Source: Lysobacterales bacterium (GTDB lineage Bacteria; Pseudomonadota; Gammaproteobacteria; Xanthomonadales; Ahniellaceae). Taken from it: DNA of 64,000 nt. Below the pieces are notes generated by a model. The model did no database searches. It worked only from the letters and a program-made list of their open reading frames with translations, and was not told where the DNA came from. The translations under genes were made by a program, and so were the position numbers. Each line of letters opens with the position of its first letter. Position 1 is the first letter of the stretch. This document shows positions 32,986-42,348 of this stretch, in pieces. The stretch lies in assembly GCA_016721845.1 (NCBI GenBank), contig JADKHK010000008.1:124001-188000 (forward strand), given 5' to 3'.

Positions 32986-33750
32986 ATGAAGAAGTTGCTG
33001 GGCTGGATGCTGGCCCTGGTCGTGTTGTCGGTCCTGTTCGTGGTCATCGTCGCGGCCACCCTGCCGGCCGCCACGGCCTATCGCTTTGTCGAACCGAAGC
33101 TGCAACCGCTGCGGCTGCAGGGCATCGAAGGCAACCTGTGGACGGGGCGCGCGACGCAGCTGAGCGTGTACGCGGTCCCGCTCGGGGAATTGCGCTGGAC
33201 GCTTGAGCCCGGAGGCGCCCTCGTGTTGCATGCACGCGGCGAAGCCGCCCTGATCGGACGCGATCTGAATGCAATCACGCAGTTCGATGCCAGTCGCGAG
33301 CATGTCTCGCTGCGCCAGACCGACGCTCGCATTCCGGCCAGCGTGCTCGCGCCCGCGCTCGACATTCCGTCGCTGGTCCTGCTCGGCGACCTGAATCTGA
33401 AGCTGGTGTCCGCGGAGGTGCACAACGGTCTGGTCAATGCCGCCGAGGGCATGCTGGTCTGGCGCAATGCCGGGGTCAGCGGTGCCGCCGAGGCGCGCTT
33501 CTCCGATGTCACCGTGAGTTTTTCCTCGCCGCGCGCCGGCGTGATCGAGGGGATCGTGCGCGATGGCGGCGGCTCGCTCGCCGCGGAAGGTCGCATCCTG
33601 ATCGAACGCGAGCGCTTCAACGCCGAGATCACCCTCGGTGTGCGCGGCGAAGATCCGCAACTGGCCGAAGCCCTGTTGTACGTCGGCCAGCGAACGCCGG
33701 ATTGGCGGTCGCTGCTGCGCGTCGACGGCACGCTGCGGAGACTGTTCTGA
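32986..33750 (+). CDS. gspN: T2SS protein GspN
   Basis: This 254-residue protein has an N-terminal membrane anchor (LLGWMLALVVLSVLFVVIVA) and a beta-rich periplasmic part with the family pattern LQGIEGNLWTGRATQL. GspN is present in some T2SS sets, including those of xanthomonads, and is thought to help the assembly between inner- and outer-membrane parts. Its stop overlaps the next start (TGATG), tying the housecleaning genes to the gsp transcript. Confidence 0.9.
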   Translation: MKKLLGWMLALVVLSVLFVVIVAATLPAATAYRFVEPKLQPLRLQGIEGNLWTGRATQLSVYAVPLGELRWTLEPGGALVLHARGEAALIGRDLNAITQFDASREHVSLRQTDARIPASVLAPALDIPSLVLLGDLNLKLVSAEVHNGLVNAAEGMLVWRNAGVSGAAEARFSDVTVSFSSPRAGVIEGIVRDGGGSLAAEGRILIERERFNAEITLGVRGEDPQLAEALLYVGQRTPDWRSLLRVDGTLRRLF

Positions 33751-34532
33751 TGACCGCGCCCACGCCGGAATTTCTGGACGCCGCGCTCGCGGTGGCGCGA
33801 GCGGCAGCCGATGCCGCCGAAATCGTGGTCGCGCGCCACTATCGCGCGCGCTTCGAGGTCGAGATCAAGGCCGATGCCTCGCCGGTGACGATCGCGGACC
33901 GCGAGGCCGAACAAGCCATCCTGGCGGTGCTCCGCGCGGCCTATCCGGACCATGCCGTGTACGGCGAGGAATATGGCCGCAGCGGCGACAGCGATTTCCT
34001 GTGGCTGATCGACCCGATCGACGGCACCAAAGCCTTCGTCCGCGGCTATCCGGTGTTCTCGACCCAGATCGCGCTGATGCATCGCGGCGAGCTGGTGCTC
34101 GGCGTGTCCAGCGCCGGCCAGTTCGGCGAACGCGCCTGGGCGCGTCGTGGCGGCGGTGCCTTCGTGAACAACGAGCGCGTGCAGATCGGCCCGGCGATGA
34201 AGCTCGCCGACGCGCAATTGTCGGTCGGCAACGTCAAGACGCTGGCGTCCGACCCTCGACGCTGGCTGGCCCTGGCCGAACTGGTTCGCGGCGCGAACCG
34301 CACCCGTGGCTACGGTGATTTCCTGCACTACCACTACCTGGCGCGTGGTGCGGTCGATGCCGTCATCGAGTCGGATGTGAACATTCTCGACATCGCCGCG
34401 TTGGCGGTGATCGTGCGTGAAGCCGGTGCCGTGTTCAGCGAACTCGATGGCACGCCCCTGACCCTGGACACACGCTCGGTGCTGGCCGCGGTGCCGGCCC
34501 TGCATGACGAACTGCGGGCGCGGCTGGCCTGA
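33750..34532 (+). CDS. hisN: inositol-monophosphatase-family enzyme, probably HisN-type histidinol-phosphatase
   Basis: This 260-residue Mg-dependent phosphatase has metal-site motifs VYGEEYG, WLIDPIDGTKAFVRGYPVF and SDVNILDIAALAVIV. The KAFVRGYPVFSTQIAL segment resembles the HisN histidinol-phosphatase group, which can complete histidine synthesis, more than the SuhB group. Other activities of the superfamily cannot be excluded. It starts within the gspN stop codon. Confidence 0.78.
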   Translation: MTAPTPEFLDAALAVARAAADAAEIVVARHYRARFEVEIKADASPVTIADREAEQAILAVLRAAYPDHAVYGEEYGRSGDSDFLWLIDPIDGTKAFVRGYPVFSTQIALMHRGELVLGVSSAGQFGERAWARRGGGAFVNNERVQIGPAMKLADAQLSVGNVKTLASDPRRWLALAELVRGANRTRGYGDFLHYHYLARGAVDAVIESDVNILDIAALAVIVREAGAVFSELDGTPLTLDTRSVLAAVPALHDELRARLA

Positions 34533-34568
34533 AGCGGGGCTCGACCGCGCGCCCGCTAGAATGCGGGC

Positions 34569-35126
34569 ATGAAAAAACTTCCGATCATTCACGACCGCCG
34601 CCTGCTCGGCGAAGGCACACGCTTTCCGGTCGAGCAGATCGATCTCGAATTCAGCAACGGCGAAAAGCGCACTTACGAGCGCCTGCCCGGGTCCGGTCGC
34701 GGTGCGGTGATCATCGTGCCGATGCGCGACCCGGAGACCGTGCTGCTGATCCGCGAATACGTCTGCGGCCTGCATGCTTATGAACTCGGCCTGCCCAAGG
34801 GACGCCTGGAACGCGGCGAAGACGTGCTCGAAGGCGCTAATCGCGAACTGAAGGAAGAAGTCGGTGTCGGCGCGCGCCGGCTCAGCATCCTGCGCACGCT
34901 CTCGCTGGCGCCGACCTACATGGCCCACGTCACCCATGTCGTGCTCGCCGAAGACCTGTATCCCGAGAAGCTCGAAGGCGACGAACCCGAGGAACTCGAA
35001 GTCGTGCCCTGGCGGCTCGACCAGTTACACGAACTGGTGCAACGCGAGGACGTGACCGAGGGGCGCTCGATCGCCGCGCTGTTCATGGCGCGCGAAGTGC
35101 TGATGCGTCGCGGAAGTGGGGCATGA
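34569..35126 (+). CDS. nudE: ADP-compound Nudix hydrolase NudE
   Basis: This 185-residue Nudix enzyme has the box GRLERGEDVLEGANRELKEE (G-x5-E-x7-REx2EE) complete, followed by VGVGA. The N-terminus (FPVEQIDLEFSNGEKRTYER) and IIVPMRDPETVLLIREY match NudE, which hydrolyses ADP-ribose, NADH and diadenosine compounds. It overlaps cysQ by four bases, so AMP-type and PAP products may be handled together. Confidence 0.92.
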   Translation: MKKLPIIHDRRLLGEGTRFPVEQIDLEFSNGEKRTYERLPGSGRGAVIIVPMRDPETVLLIREYVCGLHAYELGLPKGRLERGEDVLEGANRELKEEVGVGARRLSILRTLSLAPTYMAHVTHVVLAEDLYPEKLEGDEPEELEVVPWRLDQLHELVQREDVTEGRSIAALFMAREVLMRRGSGA

Positions 35127-35932
35127 TGGTGGCGACGCAGCAGTTGCTGGAGGCGTTGCGCACGCTCGCGAAGGATGCCGCCGCGGCGATCATGGCCGTG
35201 TACCAGCAGGACTTCGACGTGACACGCAAGGACGATCGCTCGCCGTTGACCGCGGCCGATCTCGCCTCGCACCGGATTCTCGTTGACGGCCTGCGCGCGT
35301 TGACGCCCGAGATCCCGGTGCTGTCCGAGGAATGTGCCGACCTCGATGTCACCGAGCGTCGCGGCTGGGACCGCTACTGGTGCGTCGATCCGCTCGATGG
35401 CACGCGCGAGTTCGTGAAGCGCAACGGCGAGTTCTGCATCTGCATCGCGCTGATCGAGGAGGGCGCGCCGACGATCGGTCTCGTGCATGCGCCCGTGACC
35501 GGTCGTTGCCACTACGCGGCACGCGGCATGGGCGCCTTCGTCGCAGCGGCGGACGGTACGACGCACGGTCTTCGCGCCTCGCATCCGGCCGCGTCCTGGC
35601 GTGTCGCCGGCAGTCGCTCGCATGGCGATGCGCGCAGCGACGGTGTGCTCGCCAAACTCGGACCGAACGAGCATCGCCCGATGGGCTCGGCGCTGAAGTT
35701 CGGGCTGATCGCCGAAGCGGCGGCCGACCTGTACCTGCGCTTCGGCCCGACCAGCGAGTGGGATACCGCCGCCGGGCAATGCATCGTCGAGGAAGCCGGC
35801 GGTGCCGTGCTCGATCTGCACGGCCAGCCGCTGCGCTACAACCAGCGCGACAGCATTCTCAATCCCGATTTCGTGGCCTTCGGTGCGCTGGATGCGACAC
35901 AGCGCGCGCAGCTGTTCGGAGCGCTGGCATGA
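35123..35932 (+). CDS. cysQ: 3'(2'),5'-bisphosphate nucleotidase CysQ
   Basis: This 269-residue enzyme removes the 3' phosphate of PAP, the by-product of sulfate assimilation. Motifs are SPLTAADLASH, LSEECAD, WCVDPLDGTREFVKRNGEF (metal site) and SEWDTAAGQCIVEEAGG. It is a second member of the same phosphatase superfamily within 1.5 kb. It overlaps both neighbours by four bases. Confidence 0.93.
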   Translation: MMVATQQLLEALRTLAKDAAAAIMAVYQQDFDVTRKDDRSPLTAADLASHRILVDGLRALTPEIPVLSEECADLDVTERRGWDRYWCVDPLDGTREFVKRNGEFCICIALIEEGAPTIGLVHAPVTGRCHYAARGMGAFVAAADGTTHGLRASHPAASWRVAGSRSHGDARSDGVLAKLGPNEHRPMGSALKFGLIAEAAADLYLRFGPTSEWDTAAGQCIVEEAGGAVLDLHGQPLRYNQRDSILNPDFVAFGALDATQRAQLFGALA

Positions 35933-36723
35933 GCCCGTCGCCGATCGAGCGCCTGCGCGCGATCATGGCCAGGCTGCGTGATCCAGACGGCGGCTGTCCG
36001 TGGGACGTGCAGCAGGATTTTGCGTCGGTGGCGCCGTACACGATCGAAGAGGCCTACGAGGTTGCCGATGCCATCGATCGCGGCGACCGCGCCGATCTGC
36101 GCGAGGAACTGGGGGATCTGCTGCTGCAGGTCGTCTTCCACGCCAGGATGGCCGAGGAGGAGGGCAGTTTCGTGTTCGACGACGTGGTCGAGGGCATCTG
36201 CGACAAGATGATCCGGCGCCACCCGCACGTGTTCGGCGACGCCGTCGTCGAGGATGCGGCGGCGCAGACGCGCGCCTGGGAAGCACACAAGCGCCGCGAG
36301 AAGGCAGGGCACGACGACCAGAGCGCATTGGCGGGCGTGGCGGCCGGTCTGCCGGAATGGATGCGGGCGCTGAAATTGCAGAAGCGTGCGGCGGCGGTCG
36401 GCTTCGAATGGCCGGACGCGCAACCGGTGCTCGACAAGCTGCACGAGGAAGTCGAGGAAGTGCGTGCGGAATTCGCGAACGGCGCGGACCCGCAACGACT
36501 GCTCGACGAAGTCGGCGACGTGCTGTTCGTCGCGGTGAATCTCGCACGCCATGCCGGCGTCGATCCGTCGGCGGCGCTGCGGCATGCCAACGCAAAGTTC
36601 GAGCGACGCTTCCGGCACATGGAGGCGGCAGCGAGTGCGAATGGCACCGGCCTTTCGTCGCTCGACCTCGAGGCGCAGTCGCAACTCTGGAACCGGGCCA
36701 AGCGTGACGAATCCGTTCGCTGA
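35929..36723 (+). CDS. mazG: nucleoside triphosphate pyrophosphohydrolase MazG
   Basis: This 264-residue protein has two MazG domains: GGCPWDVQQ, YTIEEAYEVADAI and LREELGDLLLQVVFHA in the first; KLHEEVEEVRAE and LLDEVGDVLFVAVN in the second, with EExxE/ExxD metal ligands in both. It hydrolyses (d)NTPs to the monophosphate and lowers toxic or alarmone-linked nucleotide pools. It is the last gene of the gspL-to-mazG run. Confidence 0.95.
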   Translation: MSPSPIERLRAIMARLRDPDGGCPWDVQQDFASVAPYTIEEAYEVADAIDRGDRADLREELGDLLLQVVFHARMAEEEGSFVFDDVVEGICDKMIRRHPHVFGDAVVEDAAAQTRAWEAHKRREKAGHDDQSALAGVAAGLPEWMRALKLQKRAAAVGFEWPDAQPVLDKLHEEVEEVRAEFANGADPQRLLDEVGDVLFVAVNLARHAGVDPSAALRHANAKFERRFRHMEAAASANGTGLSSLDLEAQSQLWNRAKRDESVR

Positions 36724-36876
36724 ACGTGTCGTGAAAGCGATGAGCGGTGCGACGGGCGGAACGAAATTCAAACGAGCGCGCGACTACACTGCCGTTCATC
36801 GCACCATGCTTCGGCATGGGCAAGGCTGACCAAGGTGCACAGACACCCGAGGCCGTTCGCAAATTCGGAGTGAGAA

Positions 36877-39525
36877 ATGATCAAACGAGTGATGCTCTGG
36901 GCCGCCTTGGTCTCGATGACGAGTGCGATGGCGGCGGAGCCGCTGCAACGCAGTCTGGGCCCTGCGCGGACGTTTCCGACCCAGTCAATGCCGAGCAAGG
37001 CGCAGTCGGCGGCTTTCGCGAAGGCAGTGCTGGCGAACGTTCCCGAAAGTCAGCGATTGCGGTCGGCGGACAGTACCGCGGCCGGCTTCGATCAGTTTGG
37101 CTACAGCGTCGCGGTCGATAGCAACACGGCCGTGATTGGCATCTGGGGCAACGACGAAGGCGCAGCCGATGCGGGTGAAGGCGATGGTGCTGTCGAAGTG
37201 TGGCTGCGCAGCGGGAACACTTGGGCCTTGCAGCAGCGCATTATTCCCGCCGATTTGGCGCTCGGCGACAATTTCGGTTGGTCGGTCGCGATTTCCGGCG
37301 ACACGATGGCGGTTGGCAGCCCATTTGCCGATGCGGGCGGTGTCGATTCCGGTGCAGTCTACGTTTACGTCCGTTCTGCGGGCGTCTGGTCCTTGCAGCA
37401 GAAATTGGCCGGGACTCTCGTGGATGGGGGCGACCGTTTTGGATACTCCGTCGATATCGACGGCAACACTGTCATCGCCGGTGCAAAGACCGATGAAGTC
37501 GGTGCCGTCGTCGCTGGCGCCGCTTACGTGTTCACGCGCTCGGGTTCGATTTGGTCGCAGCAAGGACGGTTGACGGTGTCCGGACCCTTGGGGCAGGAGG
37601 CGGATGCATTCGGGTCCGCCGTTCGTGTGTCCGGGGACTATGCGGTCATCGGCGCTGAGTATGCCAATACGGTTGCGGGCGAGGATGCCGGTGCGGCTTA
37701 CGTGTTCAAGCGCGCGGCGAGCGTCTGGAGCCAACAGGTGTCCTTGTTCTCCAATGCTCCGAGCGCTGGCGCTCAATTCGGTCATGCCGTTGCGATCGAT
37801 GGCGGCACGATCGTCGTGTCCGATCACAACCGATCATCCTCCACCGGCCGCGCGGTGGTGTACACGGGCGCAGACGCGACTTGGACCGTGCAGCAAACGC
37901 TGTCCGCAAGTGACGGACAGCCGTCCGACTTCTTCGGCCATGCCCTGTCGATCGTCGGCGATGCCTTGCTGGTCGGCGCGTATCAAGCCGACCTCGGAAG
38001 CAATATCGATCGCGGCTCGGCGTATCGGTTCACGCGCTCTGGATCCGTCTGGACGCAAATCGACAAGTATCTTGCGAGCGACGCGTCCACCACGTCGGAG
38101 TCGGAGCATTTCGGTTTCGACGTGTGCCTGACGCCCGGTGCCGCGGTAGTCGGGGCGCCTCAGGACGAAGTGGTCGTCGCGGGTCCGAGCACGCTGCAGG
38201 ATGCCGGTGCGGTATACGTCTATCACCTCGGCACACCGACCACGACCATCCAGATCCTCAATCCGGTTCCCGCCACCTTCGGCGGCATTCTCGGACTGAG
38301 CGCGCAGGTCACCGGCGGTACCCCGACCGGCAATGTCGAGTTCCGCAACGGCCTGACCGTGCTGGCCTCGGTCGCGCTCAACGGCTCCGGCGTCGCGGCG
38401 ACCACGATCACGCCGAATGCCGGCGCGTACTCCGTCACCGCGTTCTACCTCGGCGACGGCACGCACCTGTCGAGCAATTCCAGCGCGACCGCGTTCACCG
38501 TGGCCAAGGCGACGACATCGTTGAGCCTCGGCAGCAACAATTCGCCGAGCACCTACGGCCAGAACGTGACGTTCACGGCGACGGTTTCGACGACGGCTCC
38601 CGGCGCCAGCCCGGTGACGGGCAGCGTCGAATTCCGCGACAACGGCGTGTTGCTCGCGACCGTCCCGCTGTCCAGCGGCACCGCATCACACACGACCAAC
38701 GCGCTGCCGCACAACACCGGGATCGCGCATCCGATCACCGCGAGCTTCATCGCCAACACGAACTACACGGCCAGCACCGGCAGCACGATCAACCATGTCG
38801 TGAACAAGGCGGTGCCGACCTTGACCCTGGTCTCCAATCCGAACCCGTCCCTGTTCGGGCAATCGGTGGCGATCACCGGGACGCTGAGTGGCGGCCTTGC
38901 ACCGACCGGCACCGTCACCTTCTTCGATGGCATCACCTTGATGGGATCGAACAATCTCGTCGCCGGCGTGGCAACACGCAATACCAGTGCGCTCGCGTTG
39001 GGTGCGCATAGCCTGCAGGCGACGTATGCGGGCGACGACAACCATGATTCGGCCAACACGTCCGCGCCGACCGTCCACAACGTCCTGCCCTCGGCCGATG
39101 TCTCGGTGACCAAGACGAATGGGACGAGCTTCGTGCAATCCGGGCAGGACACGACCTACACGATCGTCGTCAACAATCCCGCGGGGGGTGCCGACACCGA
39201 TGGCCTGCTGGTCAACGACACCTTGAATCCGGCCCAGTTCGATGTCCCGAACGCCGACTGGAGCTGCGCGCCGGCCGGCATCTGCACGCCCGAGAGCGGT
39301 ACCGGCAACCTCGCCAACCTGCCGCTCGACCTGCCGGCCGGCAGCAGCGTCACCATCACCGTCACCGTGCCGGTCCTGCCCGAAGCCGAATCCGGCGTCT
39401 CGAACACGGTCTCGCTGACGATGCCGGTCGACGTCGGCGATCCGAACCCGAGCAACAACACGGCGACCGACAGCGACGGCTCCGGCCTGTTCAACGACGG
39501 CTTCGAAAGCGGCCCGGCGAGCTGA
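36877..39525 (+). CDS. secreted FG-GAP/Ig-like repeat protein with GLFNDGFE tail
   Basis: This 882-residue protein has a signal peptide (MIKRVMLWAALVSMTSAMAA). Residues ~65-450 hold about seven FG-GAP-like beta-propeller blades (FGYSVAVDSNTAVIG, FGWSVAISGDTMAVGSPFA, FGHALSIVGDALLVGAY), an integrin-like fold. Three Big-type Ig-like domains follow (TGNVEFRNGLTVLASV; TGSVEFRDNGVLLATV; TGTVTFFDGITLMGSN), then a DUF11 domain (DVSVTKTNG to NPSNNTATDS). The end is GSGLFNDGFESGPAS, the shared tail motif with five extra residues. It is probably a surface adhesin or matrix protein. Confidence 0.85.
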   Translation: MIKRVMLWAALVSMTSAMAAEPLQRSLGPARTFPTQSMPSKAQSAAFAKAVLANVPESQRLRSADSTAAGFDQFGYSVAVDSNTAVIGIWGNDEGAADAGEGDGAVEVWLRSGNTWALQQRIIPADLALGDNFGWSVAISGDTMAVGSPFADAGGVDSGAVYVYVRSAGVWSLQQKLAGTLVDGGDRFGYSVDIDGNTVIAGAKTDEVGAVVAGAAYVFTRSGSIWSQQGRLTVSGPLGQEADAFGSAVRVSGDYAVIGAEYANTVAGEDAGAAYVFKRAASVWSQQVSLFSNAPSAGAQFGHAVAIDGGTIVVSDHNRSSSTGRAVVYTGADATWTVQQTLSASDGQPSDFFGHALSIVGDALLVGAYQADLGSNIDRGSAYRFTRSGSVWTQIDKYLASDASTTSESEHFGFDVCLTPGAAVVGAPQDEVVVAGPSTLQDAGAVYVYHLGTPTTTIQILNPVPATFGGILGLSAQVTGGTPTGNVEFRNGLTVLASVALNGSGVAATTITPNAGAYSVTAFYLGDGTHLSSNSSATAFTVAKATTSLSLGSNNSPSTYGQNVTFTATVSTTAPGASPVTGSVEFRDNGVLLATVPLSSGTASHTTNALPHNTGIAHPITASFIANTNYTASTGSTINHVVNKAVPTLTLVSNPNPSLFGQSVAITGTLSGGLAPTGTVTFFDGITLMGSNNLVAGVATRNTSALALGAHSLQATYAGDDNHDSANTSAPTVHNVLPSADVSVTKTNGTSFVQSGQDTTYTIVVNNPAGGADTDGLLVNDTLNPAQFDVPNADWSCAPAGICTPESGTGNLANLPLDLPAGSSVTITVTVPVLPEAESGVSNTVSLTMPVDVGDPNPSNNTATDSDGSGLFNDGFESGPAS

Positions 39526-39557
39526 TCCGCCGGACGCGCGCCGGCGGCGACGCGATG

Positions 39558-39580
39558 AGGGCCCGCACTGCGGGCCCTTT
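39558..39580 (+). terminator. rho-independent terminator
   Basis: GGGCCCGCA pairs with TGCGGGCCC across one unpaired base and is followed by TTT. It ends the FG-GAP gene transcript and faces the convergent gene at 39593. Confidence 0.75.
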
Positions 39581-39592
39581 GCGTTTATGCGT

Positions 39593-39988
39593 TCAGCGCA
39601 GCTCAGCGAGCTTCTTGTCGATGCGGGCGCGCAGTTCGGCGATGGTCTGGTCGGGGTGGGCGATGCGGTCGGCTTGGCGCAGGCGGCGTTCGGCGAATTC
39701 GCGCAATTTCGGCTGCTCGGTGCGTTTGAGTAGGTCCTGGTACATCGCGACGATCGCGGTCTCGTCGCCCTGCTTGCGATAGAGCATTTCGAGGCGGCGC
39801 AGGTCGATGGCGACGGCCAGTTCCGGGTGCTTGCGCAGGGCACGCGCGAAGCGTGCCCTGGCGACCGGTCCCGGGTGCATCTGGCCGTGGCCGGGGCCAT
39901 CGTGCGGATGTGCGGTGAGTGGCAGCGGAGCGGCGAAGCCCAGCGCCAATGCGGCGCCGAGCAGCAGCGGTTTCAGCGGAAATGTCAT
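39593..39988 (-). CDS. secreted helical protein, unknown
   Basis: The protein is 131 residues from ATG 39988 with a signal peptide (LLLGAALALGFAAPLPLTAH). A His-rich start of the mature chain (HPHDGPGHGQMHPGP) could bind metal. The rest is charged and helical (LRKHPELAVAIDLRRLEML, LLKRTEQPKLREFAERRLR), somewhat like periplasmic Spy/CpxP-type small chaperones in build only. I do not recognise a family. Confidence 0.65.
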   Translation of the reverse strand: MTFPLKPLLLGAALALGFAAPLPLTAHPHDGPGHGQMHPGPVARARFARALRKHPELAVAIDLRRLEMLYRKQGDETAIVAMYQDLLKRTEQPKLREFAERRLRQADRIAHPDQTIAELRARIDKKLAELR

Positions 39989-40100
39989 GGCTGGTCTCCA
40001 GTGGTTGCGCACCCTTTGTGCGTCATTCCCACAACGTCGCGGCCACCACGGCGTTGACGATGACTTGCGACACATCGTCATTCGCGCAAGGCTAGTCGCC

Positions 40101-40415
40101 ATGGACACGACCCAGCGCTACGCCAGTTTCGCCGAGTTCTACCCGTTCTACCTGGGCGAGCATGCGCATCCGGTCTGCCGGCGCTTGCATGTCGTCGGCA
40201 GTACCCTGGTGCTCGCGATCATCGTGGCGGTGATCGCCCGGATCGTGTCGCCCTGGGCCCTGCTGGCATTGCCGCTGGTCGGCTATGGTTTCGCCTGGAT
40301 CGGGCACTTCTACTTCGAGAAGAACAAGCCGGCCACGTTCAAATATCCCCTCTACAGTTTCGCCGGCGATTGGGTGATGTACCGCGACATCCTGATCGGC
40401 CGCATTCCCTTCTGA
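40101..40415 (+). CDS. DUF962/Mpo1-like membrane protein
   Basis: This 104-residue protein has the DUF962 pattern: FAEFYPFYLGEHAHPVCRRLH, a membrane pair, GYGFAWIGHFYFEKNKPATF and YPLYSFAGDWVMYRDIL. The conserved His residues match those of yeast Mpo1, an iron-dependent fatty-acid alpha-dioxygenase. A similar role in bacteria is unproven. Confidence 0.88.
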   Translation: MDTTQRYASFAEFYPFYLGEHAHPVCRRLHVVGSTLVLAIIVAVIARIVSPWALLALPLVGYGFAWIGHFYFEKNKPATFKYPLYSFAGDWVMYRDILIGRIPF

Positions 40416-40427
40416 CCGGAGTTCGCC

Positions 40428-40817
40428 ATGTCCTGGATCGCCCTCGTTGCCGTGCTCGCACTGCTGCAGTTCTTCGTGTTCGGCGCACTGGTTGCGCGCG
40501 CGCGCGGCCGCTACGGGGTGAGTGCGCCGGCGACCACCGGCCACGAGATGTTCGAGCGCTATTACCGCGTGCAGTACAACACCCTGGAGCAGATCGTGGT
40601 GTTGCTGCCGGCCCTGTTCCTGTCCGCGCAATACGGTTTCGGCGCAGCCTGGATGTCGGCGGCCCTCGGTGCGGTCTACCTGCTCGGTCGCCAGATCTAT
40701 CTGATCAGTTACGTGCGAGATCCGAAGTCGCGCGGACTCGGCTTCGGGCTGTCGGCGATCCCGGTCGTGATCCTGCTGCTCAACGCCGGCGCCGGCGCGG
40801 TGAAATCCCTGCTCTGA
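40428..40817 (+). CDS. MAPEG-family membrane protein
   Basis: This 129-residue protein has four membrane helices and the MAPEG pattern: FERYYRVQYNTLEQIVVLLPALFL and GAVYLLGRQIYLISYVRDPKSRGLGF. Members are membrane glutathione transferase-like or related enzymes; the substrate is unknown. It is 12 bases after the DUF962 gene and probably co-transcribed. Confidence 0.9.
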   Translation: MSWIALVAVLALLQFFVFGALVARARGRYGVSAPATTGHEMFERYYRVQYNTLEQIVVLLPALFLSAQYGFGAAWMSAALGAVYLLGRQIYLISYVRDPKSRGLGFGLSAIPVVILLLNAGAGAVKSLL

Positions 40818-40826
40818 GCGCCTGGT

Positions 40827-41165
40827 TCAGCGCGCGAACACGAAGCCCGCGCCGATCGCGATCAGGCTGAAGCCGATGAGGTGGTTCCAGCGCAGCGGTT
40901 CGCCGAGATACCACACGGCAAAGCCGACGAACACGGTCAGCGAAATCACTTCCTGGATCGTCTTCAGCTGCGCCGCCGAATACACCGAGTGGCCGTAGCG
41001 GTTGGCCGGCACCTGCAGCACGTATTCGAAGAAGGCGATGCCCCAGCTCGCGAGGATCACGATCCACAGCGGATGCGCCTTGTATTTCAGATGCCCGTAC
41101 CAGGCGAACGTCATGAACACGTTCGATGCGAACAGCAACACGATCGGGGTCCAGTAGGGATTCAT
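40827..41165 (-). CDS. DUF486-family small membrane transporter-like protein
   Basis: The protein is 112 residues from ATG 41165, the usual length. It has four hydrophobic segments with the family motifs FMTFAWYGHLKYK, SWGIAFFEYVLQVPANRYGH and LKTIQEVISLTVFVGF. It is related to small multidrug-resistance proteins; its function is unknown. It runs convergent with the MAPEG gene. Confidence 0.9.
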   Translation of the reverse strand: MNPYWTPIVLLFASNVFMTFAWYGHLKYKAHPLWIVILASWGIAFFEYVLQVPANRYGHSVYSAAQLKTIQEVISLTVFVGFAVWYLGEPLRWNHLIGFSLIAIGAGFVFAR

Positions 41166-41176
41166 CGCGGCTCGCG

Positions 41177-41503
41177 TCAGCCGTTGTCGCCTTCGAGGAA
41201 GCGCGCCTCGTACATCAGCGCCTGGATGCGCTGCTCCTGTCCTGGCAGGAACATCACGCCGAGATGATCGGGCGCCAAGCGCACGACCCGGGCCGCGACA
41301 CCGATGACGGTGTCCTGGTCGAGCATGAAGTAGACGCGCAACTGCTCGACGGCGGTCGGCGGCCATTTTTTCGGTTTGCCGAGCCGTGCGCCACCGGCCG
41401 AGAGGTCCCAGACTTCGCTCAGGTAGCCGTCATCGCCGACGATCAGCATCGCCGCGGTAAAGACGTCTTTGCGCGGGTGGACGCGCTTTTCGGAAAGGTC
41501 CAT
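41177..41503 (-). CDS. PilZ-domain protein
   Basis: This 108-residue single-domain protein has the c-di-GMP binding signature: an RxxxR-like KRVHPRKDVF start and DLSAGGARL (D-x-S-x-x-G). Such proteins act as c-di-GMP receptors in motility, biofilm or secretion control. It lies 11 bases upstream of the DUF486 gene on the same strand. The partner is unknown. Confidence 0.9.
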   Translation of the reverse strand: MDLSEKRVHPRKDVFTAAMLIVGDDGYLSEVWDLSAGGARLGKPKKWPPTAVEQLRVYFMLDQDTVIGVAARVVRLAPDHLGVMFLPGQEQRIQALMYEARFLEGDNG

Positions 41504-41615
41504 GGCGCGACCTTATCGGGCTGGCCGGGCGCTCGGCAAGCCGGGTGCGGGACGGTCTTCACGCTGCTACGACGCCGCTTGACCTGTAATCTTCACAACT
41601 GTGAAGGAGATCGCC

Positions 41616-42344
41616 ATGACGGCGCAAACAGAGTCGATGGGTTTGGTTCTGCTGGTCGAGGACAATCGCGGCATCGCCGAGATGGTGGGCGAGTTCCTGG
41701 AGCGCCGCGGCTACAGCGTCGATTACGCCGCCGACGGCTTGTCCGGGCTGCGGCTGGCCTCGGCCGAGCCTTATGACGTGATCGTGCTCGACCTGATGCT
41801 GCCCGGCATCGATGGCCTGGAGCTGTGCCGCCGTTTGCGCAATGACGCGAAGAAGTCGACGCCGGTGCTGATGCTGACGGCGCGCGACACGCTGGACGAC
41901 AAGCTCGTCGGGCTTGATGCCGGTGCCGACGATTATCTGGTCAAGCCGTTCGAGATCCGCGAACTGGAAGCGCGCGTCCGGGCCCTGATCCGGCGCGATC
42001 GGCGGATGGTCTCGACCGAAGTCTTGCGCGTCGCCGACCTGGTGCTCGACACGGCCACGCTGCGGGCGACCCGTGATGGCCGCGATCTGGCCTTGTCCCC
42101 GATCGGCCTGAAGCTGCTGACCATCCTGATGCGCGAATCACCGCGCGTGGTCACGCGCCGGGACATCGAGCGCGAAGTCTGGGGTGACTTGCTGCCGGAT
42201 TCGGACACCTTGCGCAGCCACCTCTACAACTTGCGCAAGATCATCGACAAGCCCTTCGACAAACAGCTGCTGCATACCATCCACAGCGCCGGTTACCGCC
42301 TGGCCGATCTCGATGCCGAACTCGTCGCCGCCAAGGCAGGCTGA
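41616..42344 (+). CDS. OmpR-family response regulator
   Basis: The protein is 242 residues from ATG 41616, which follows AAGGAG by a good spacing; a GTG 15 bases earlier is in frame. The receiver domain has VEDN, the phosphorylation site in VIVLDLMLPGIDGLE and DYLVKPFE. A winged-helix trans_reg_C domain follows (VVTRRDIEREVWGD, LRSHLYNLRKIID, LLHTIHSAGYRL). It pairs with the kinase that starts 4 bases after its stop. Confidence 0.93.
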   Translation: MTAQTESMGLVLLVEDNRGIAEMVGEFLERRGYSVDYAADGLSGLRLASAEPYDVIVLDLMLPGIDGLELCRRLRNDAKKSTPVLMLTARDTLDDKLVGLDAGADDYLVKPFEIRELEARVRALIRRDRRMVSTEVLRVADLVLDTATLRATRDGRDLALSPIGLKLLTILMRESPRVVTRRDIEREVWGDLLPDSDTLRSHLYNLRKIIDKPFDKQLLHTIHSAGYRLADLDAELVAAKAG

Positions 42345-42348
42345 CCCG

